A stretch of 46,955 nt of DNA from Chara braunii (lineage: Eukaryota > Streptophyta > Charophyceae > Charales > Characeae). The translations under genes and the position numbers were made by a program. Positions 43,227 through 46,955 of the stretch are shown here, piece after piece; within the stretch, counting starts at the first letter, position 1, and the number at the start of each line of letters is the position of its first letter. Under the pieces are notes generated by a model. That model had not been told where the DNA came from. It ran no database searches and saw only the letters and a program-made list of their open reading frames with translations. The stretch lies in NCBI GenBank assembly GCA_003427395.1, contig BFEA01000079.1:2803846-2850800 (forward strand). Direction: 5' to 3'.

Positions 43227-45069
43227 AAAACCCTGGTTCATGAATTTTGGCAATAATGGAAAACGCAATGGGAGGTAGCTCACTTAGTGGTTGCATGGTT
43301 TAACGAGGGGGTGGCGCAACTGAGAGACCGAGTGCGGAAACTCTCCATAAATTATGCGCGCACCCGCAAACAGGGAATGTATAGCCTCTTAAAAGAATTA
43401 GAAGCCTGGGACAACAAATTGCAGTCTCAACCCCTGGATGATACAACTTACCATAAGCTGCAGACCGCAAGGGAGCATTTGCAAAGTTATCTGGATGAAC
43501 AGGCTGAAGCTTGGCGGGTGCAGGCACGCATACGAAAACAGGACACGGAAGGGACAATGGCAAAAGCCTTTTTTAGGAAGGCTAGGGCAAGAGCTAGACA
43601 AGCAACGGTGTTCACTCCACCACCCCTTCGACCTAGGCAAATAATGCATATGCCATAGTAGACTATGCAGCCCAATACCATAAACGACTATACGCTTCGG
43701 AATCAGGCCAATGGGGCACTGACCGCCTGGCACATGCAAGACAAAAGATGCTCCAGCATCTCCCAGCGACGCTCTCAACACCCCAACGGGAATCGCTGGA
43801 AGCACCCTTGTCAGCGGATGAATTGTTGAATGCCCTAAAGAGAATGGAAGACGAGAATACCCCAGGTATCGACTCCTTTCCAAAGGAATTCTGGTTACAA
43901 AACTGAACAGTCTTCCAAGACTGCCTCACAACGTATGTACAAGCAGTCTGGACAAAAGGGACCTTTGGAAACATGATTAGCCAAGGGATCACTACATTAC
44001 TGTACAAAAAAGGGGATAAGGAGGATGTTAGAAATTATAGGCCTATCACGCTTTTTCCCCTGCCGTACAAAATGGTATCCAAAGCATTGACTAATCGACT
44101 ACGCCCGTATATGTCTCATCTGATCTACCAGGATCATACTGGATTCATGCCACAGAGAAATATTCAAGACAATGTGTTGCTTGTGAATGAAACAATTAAA
44201 TACGCTAGGCAACACAAGAAGGAAATAGTTGTCAAGCTTATGACCATGTCGATTGGGACTTCATGGATGGATGTTTGCAAAAAATGAACTTGGTGACTCC
44301 TTCAGGGCGTGGGTGTCCACCATGCACAGATCCGCCGAAACCAACATTATGGTCAACGGACACCTATCTTCCCCTTTTGCCCTCCAGAGGTCAGTGAGAC
44401 AAGGCGACCCAATAGCTCCTCTCCTGTTCGTACTAGTGATGGAAGCCCTGGCTGCAATAATTCGATCCAACCCGAATATTGAGCGTATTGATATCCCCGA
44501 ACTGCCCTGGCACCTCATACCGGTGACGTCACTATTTGCTGACGACCTCACGGTTCTCATCAGGGCCTCCTCGACCTCACTAAAGGCGCTCACTGACACA
44601 ATTCAACTTTTTGAAGTAGCGGCGGACATGAGGGTTAACCGGGGGACAAAGACAGAGGGCTGGTGGTTGTCCCCACAAGACTCCCAACCCCACAAGACCC
44701 CCCGGTCAGTTGGCGACAAAGGAGGAGGCAATAAGGATCTTGGGCGTTCGTTTGACAGCGCTGGGCCCGCCAGCCGACCATGGTCAAGTCCTGGTTCAAA
44801 CGGCCTTGCAAAGACAAGCCAAATGGGACGGACTGCATACATCACTCGTAGGCAAAGCTCTGGCAATAAACAACGCAGTCTTGTCTACTATTTGGTACAA
44901 GACGGCTTTCTGGAAGATCCCGGAGAAGAAACTTACAAACCTACGGGCAGCATTAGCAGTGTACCTCAGGAGAAACAACCATGAGCTCACCCGATGCATT
45001 AAAAGAGTCGCATGGAAATATGTGACACAACCAAAAAAGGTGGGAGGATTAGGCAACCTTGATGTTTAA
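43227..45069 (+). pseudogene. LINE ORF2: reverse transcriptase
   Basis: A linker (43287-43658, VRKLSINYARTRKQGMY...) leads to RT. Motifs seen are ITTLLYKKGDKEDVRNYRPI and KALTNRLRPYM, QDHTGFMPQRNIQDN, EIVVKL followed in another frame by YDHVDWDFMDGC, then VRQGDPIAPLLFVLVMEAL and the catalytic SLFADDLTVL (44532-44561). Between KL and YDHV a short stretch is missing, removing the first catalytic Asp and the KA before YD. A further shift occurs at an A-run near 44280. The thumb region (LGVRLTALGPPADHGQVL; KALAINNAVLSTIWYK) lies at 44710-45069. Inactive. Confidence 0.87.
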
Positions 45070-46955
45070 AGTGAGCATACGCCTCCTGTTAGCTAATGAC
45101 GTACCATGGCTGCCACTAGCACACATGCAACTAGCGCACTTGGCCCCTCCTTCCCACCCTCACCATCCAGTTCATCCACTCAGTTGGCTAACCAACAAGG
45201 ATTGGTCTGTTCCGAATTCCCCGCGCCATAAGAGGGACGACACAAGCAGAAATAGCACAAAATGGGACATAAAAAATGACCCTCTGTGGCCATCACTGCT
45301 AAAACTGTGGAGGAGCATGGGGCCAGCCAAAAAGTCCCCTCCGCTCAGGTGGCAGGAAATATGGAGACAGCCAGGTGGCAGGAAATATGGAGACAACCAC
45401 TGTTCGGGAACCTGTTCGTCCGCGACAGCAATGGGAAGCCTTTCTCCCTGACTGCGAATTCCCACTGGCTAACATGGGTGTGAAATGGAATCTACACCAT
45501 TAAAGATTTATGGGACTGCCATACAAGATCATGGAAGTCGACCCAGCAGCTGCGTCACATCCTAAAGTACATCAAAGGGAGCCAAGGTAAGTTGCAACAG
45601 TTACAAACGGTTGTCCCGCCCCCGTGGGTAAATACTTTGCAAAATGGTCCGGGGCTGTGTGCCCTTGATTGGGTCATACGGGCTTCACCTAACCCGATCC
45701 CCATGACCATCTTCAGAGTGTCACACATCACACATGAAGGGGTGAAGATGCACGCATACGAACCGAACGTGTCGGGGGCAAGGTGGGCCTCCTTGAACAG
45801 GAATCGGCTATTGGACTGCTCAGTCCTAGATTTTGAATTGATCAGAATCAGAGTTGTGGGATCCGAAGACACAAGTTACTACTCATATGAGATGTCCACC
45901 CCAGTCGGTGACCTACCTTTTGATCCGCAAGAATGGGAATGGAACGGTCGTAACCCCACCCCGATATGGCAGTACTCTGTCAAAGAGGGTTACAAGCGGG
46001 CTCACGCCCTCCACCCCTCCACGACGGAGTTAAGAGCAGGTGGAAGAGTGATTCCCCGGTGTCTCAGCACAACCTGCGCCACATCCCATGGACTACGTAT
46101 GCTCACATCATGCCCACCTCCCATAGATCTCTACAATGGCAAATAACCCATCGATGCCTTCCAACACCGGATTGGGTAACAGCGAGATCAAACTTGGAGC
46201 AGAAGGGAGTCCTATCCCCCATCTGTGCCCACTGTGGACCTGACACCCAACCACGAAGGGCGGATCTAGAGCACTGCCTCCTCGATTGCCCAATGGCAAG
46301 GAGAGTATGGCAATGGTGGGATGCGATGTGGCACATGCTCACGGGCGAGGTGTTCCACTGGGACGTTGCTCTTATCTTACTAGGAAAGCAAAAGAGTATT
46401 CCTCCAGCATGGTCACCCTTTCAGCGCAACCTGTTCAAACATATGAGGTTAGCGGTCCTCATGGTTATCTTGCGTGAAAGGTGCTCAGTGGAAAGACAAG
46501 AGGCGGTCTTTGGCGTCTATCAAGCCAAGGCAGAATTAGGGGAAATCATTCATGCTAATTTGGTGAAGGCTTGCAGTAAACTCAAGCAAGTGGTAGTGGC
46601 CACAAGGGATAGGCAGGCCAAGAGGAAAGTTGTGGCTGCCTTCTGTGAGCTTTGGCTCAATCCTCAGAAGAAGATGGCGGAGGTGAATGAAAATGGGATT
46701 TTGACTTGGAAGAACTGGGCTGCTCAGGATGATCAATGGTCATACCGGAGAGTGGAATGTTTTACTGTACCTCTCCTGGGCCAAACACGCAACGCATTGA
46801 CAGTGCTCAATTTGGTCACTGCCCAGGATCATCAGGCACACAATGGCCTAGCTTCCCAGCCTCCACAGGTGGCGCAACCCCCTCCCACGCAAATGTCGCC
46901 ACCCATGTCGTCTGCCCCCCCCCCGCTTACCCCGTCCCCCCCCCCCCCTCACCCC
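45070..46955 (+). pseudogene. LINE ORF2 C-terminal region with zinc motif, open to the window end
   Basis: Parts in shifting frames contain TANSHWLTWV, then a TGA at 45481, then NGIYTIKDLWDC and PFDPQEWEWNGRNPTPIWQY. From about 46090 one frame stays open to base 46955: SLQWQITHRCLPTPDW, then a zf-RVT-like CAHCGP ... LEHCLLDC motif (46230-46290), a helical region, and a Pro-rich end coded by C-runs. No stop is reached, so the true C-terminus lies outside or in unresolved C-rich DNA. The LINE fragment at 16120-17234 is the homologous tail of a related element. Confidence 0.8.
45346..45397 (+). repeat. 26-bp tandem duplication in LINE ORF2
   Basis: CAGGTGGCAGGAAATATGGAGACAG occurs at 45346 and again, nearly identical, at 45372. 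The 26-bp step shifts the frame, so the same DNA is read as VAGNMET and then WQEIWRQ. Confidence 0.9.

Larger units (their letters stand above)
39195..46955 (+). mobile_element. LINE (non-LTR retrotransposon), near full length, 3' end outside the window
   Basis: A long ORF1 region (39202-42215) is followed by ORF2 with an APE-type endonuclease (42379-43226), reverse transcriptase (43287-45069) and a C-terminal zinc motif (46230-46290). This order is typical of plant L1-like LINEs. The 5' end lies at the broken LTR of element B. No poly(A) tail is reached; the window ends in a C-rich run. Stops, frameshifts and a small deletion in RT mark it as inactive. Confidence 0.85.

Noticed and set aside
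4646-43256. A genetic code in which TAG/TAA encode Gln, as in some ulvophyte algae, suggested by TAGs at Gln positions
   Set aside because: The Gln-rich TAF12 frame of about 935 codons contains no TAG or TAA. One TAG replaces Trp, TGA stops also occur, frameshifts damage the same elements, and the gag TAG is conserved as a stop in two diverged copies.

Overview
This window looks like nuclear DNA of a plant-lineage eukaryote, probably a streptophyte. The one host gene I recognise is a plant-type TAF12 (a TFIID subunit) on the minus strand at about 19222-22464. The rest is mostly decayed transposable elements in long AG/CT, A-rich and C-rich simple repeats, with a few N gaps. A charophyte alga such as Chara is my guess from this mix, held with low confidence. 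I saw no rRNA, tRNA, CRISPR array or bacterial-style operon.

Layout. 1-4400: gene-free DNA with microsatellites, a degenerate ~50-bp tandem repeat, a foldback element and a cluster of short hairpins. 4434-10590: a Helitron whose Rep/helicase gene stays in one frame for about 4.1 kb but has five in-frame stops, followed by an intact 342-codon companion ORF and a Helitron-like 3' hairpin. 11150-16115: a decayed Ty3/gypsy element (C), cut off by the 3' end of a LINE that ends in a poly(A) tail (16120-17234). 17250-18900: no genes, two more foldback copies. 19222-22464: TAF12. 23385-30322: Ty3/gypsy chromovirus element A on the minus strand; its 3' LTR lies just upstream of TAF12 in the same orientation. 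30326-39194: a related element B on the plus strand, head-to-head with A. 39195-46955: a long LINE that runs off the window end.

The most interesting structure is small. A 150-bp inverted-repeat element flanked by TTAA sits in the RT of element A, and a neighbouring tandem duplicate provides its empty site. A 333-bp hAT-like element with an exact 8-bp duplication (GTATGTAC) sits in element B, and element A shows the unoccupied site. A foldback family has three copies in the first 19 kb. In-frame stops in the decayed elements are mostly TAG, often where relatives have Gln or Trp, which suggests C-to-T decay of methylated DNA. Tandem duplications remodelled a zinc knuckle, a pol linker, an RT segment and the LINE ORF1.

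All calls come from reading the sequence and its translations. Family names rest on recalled motifs, not on searches.
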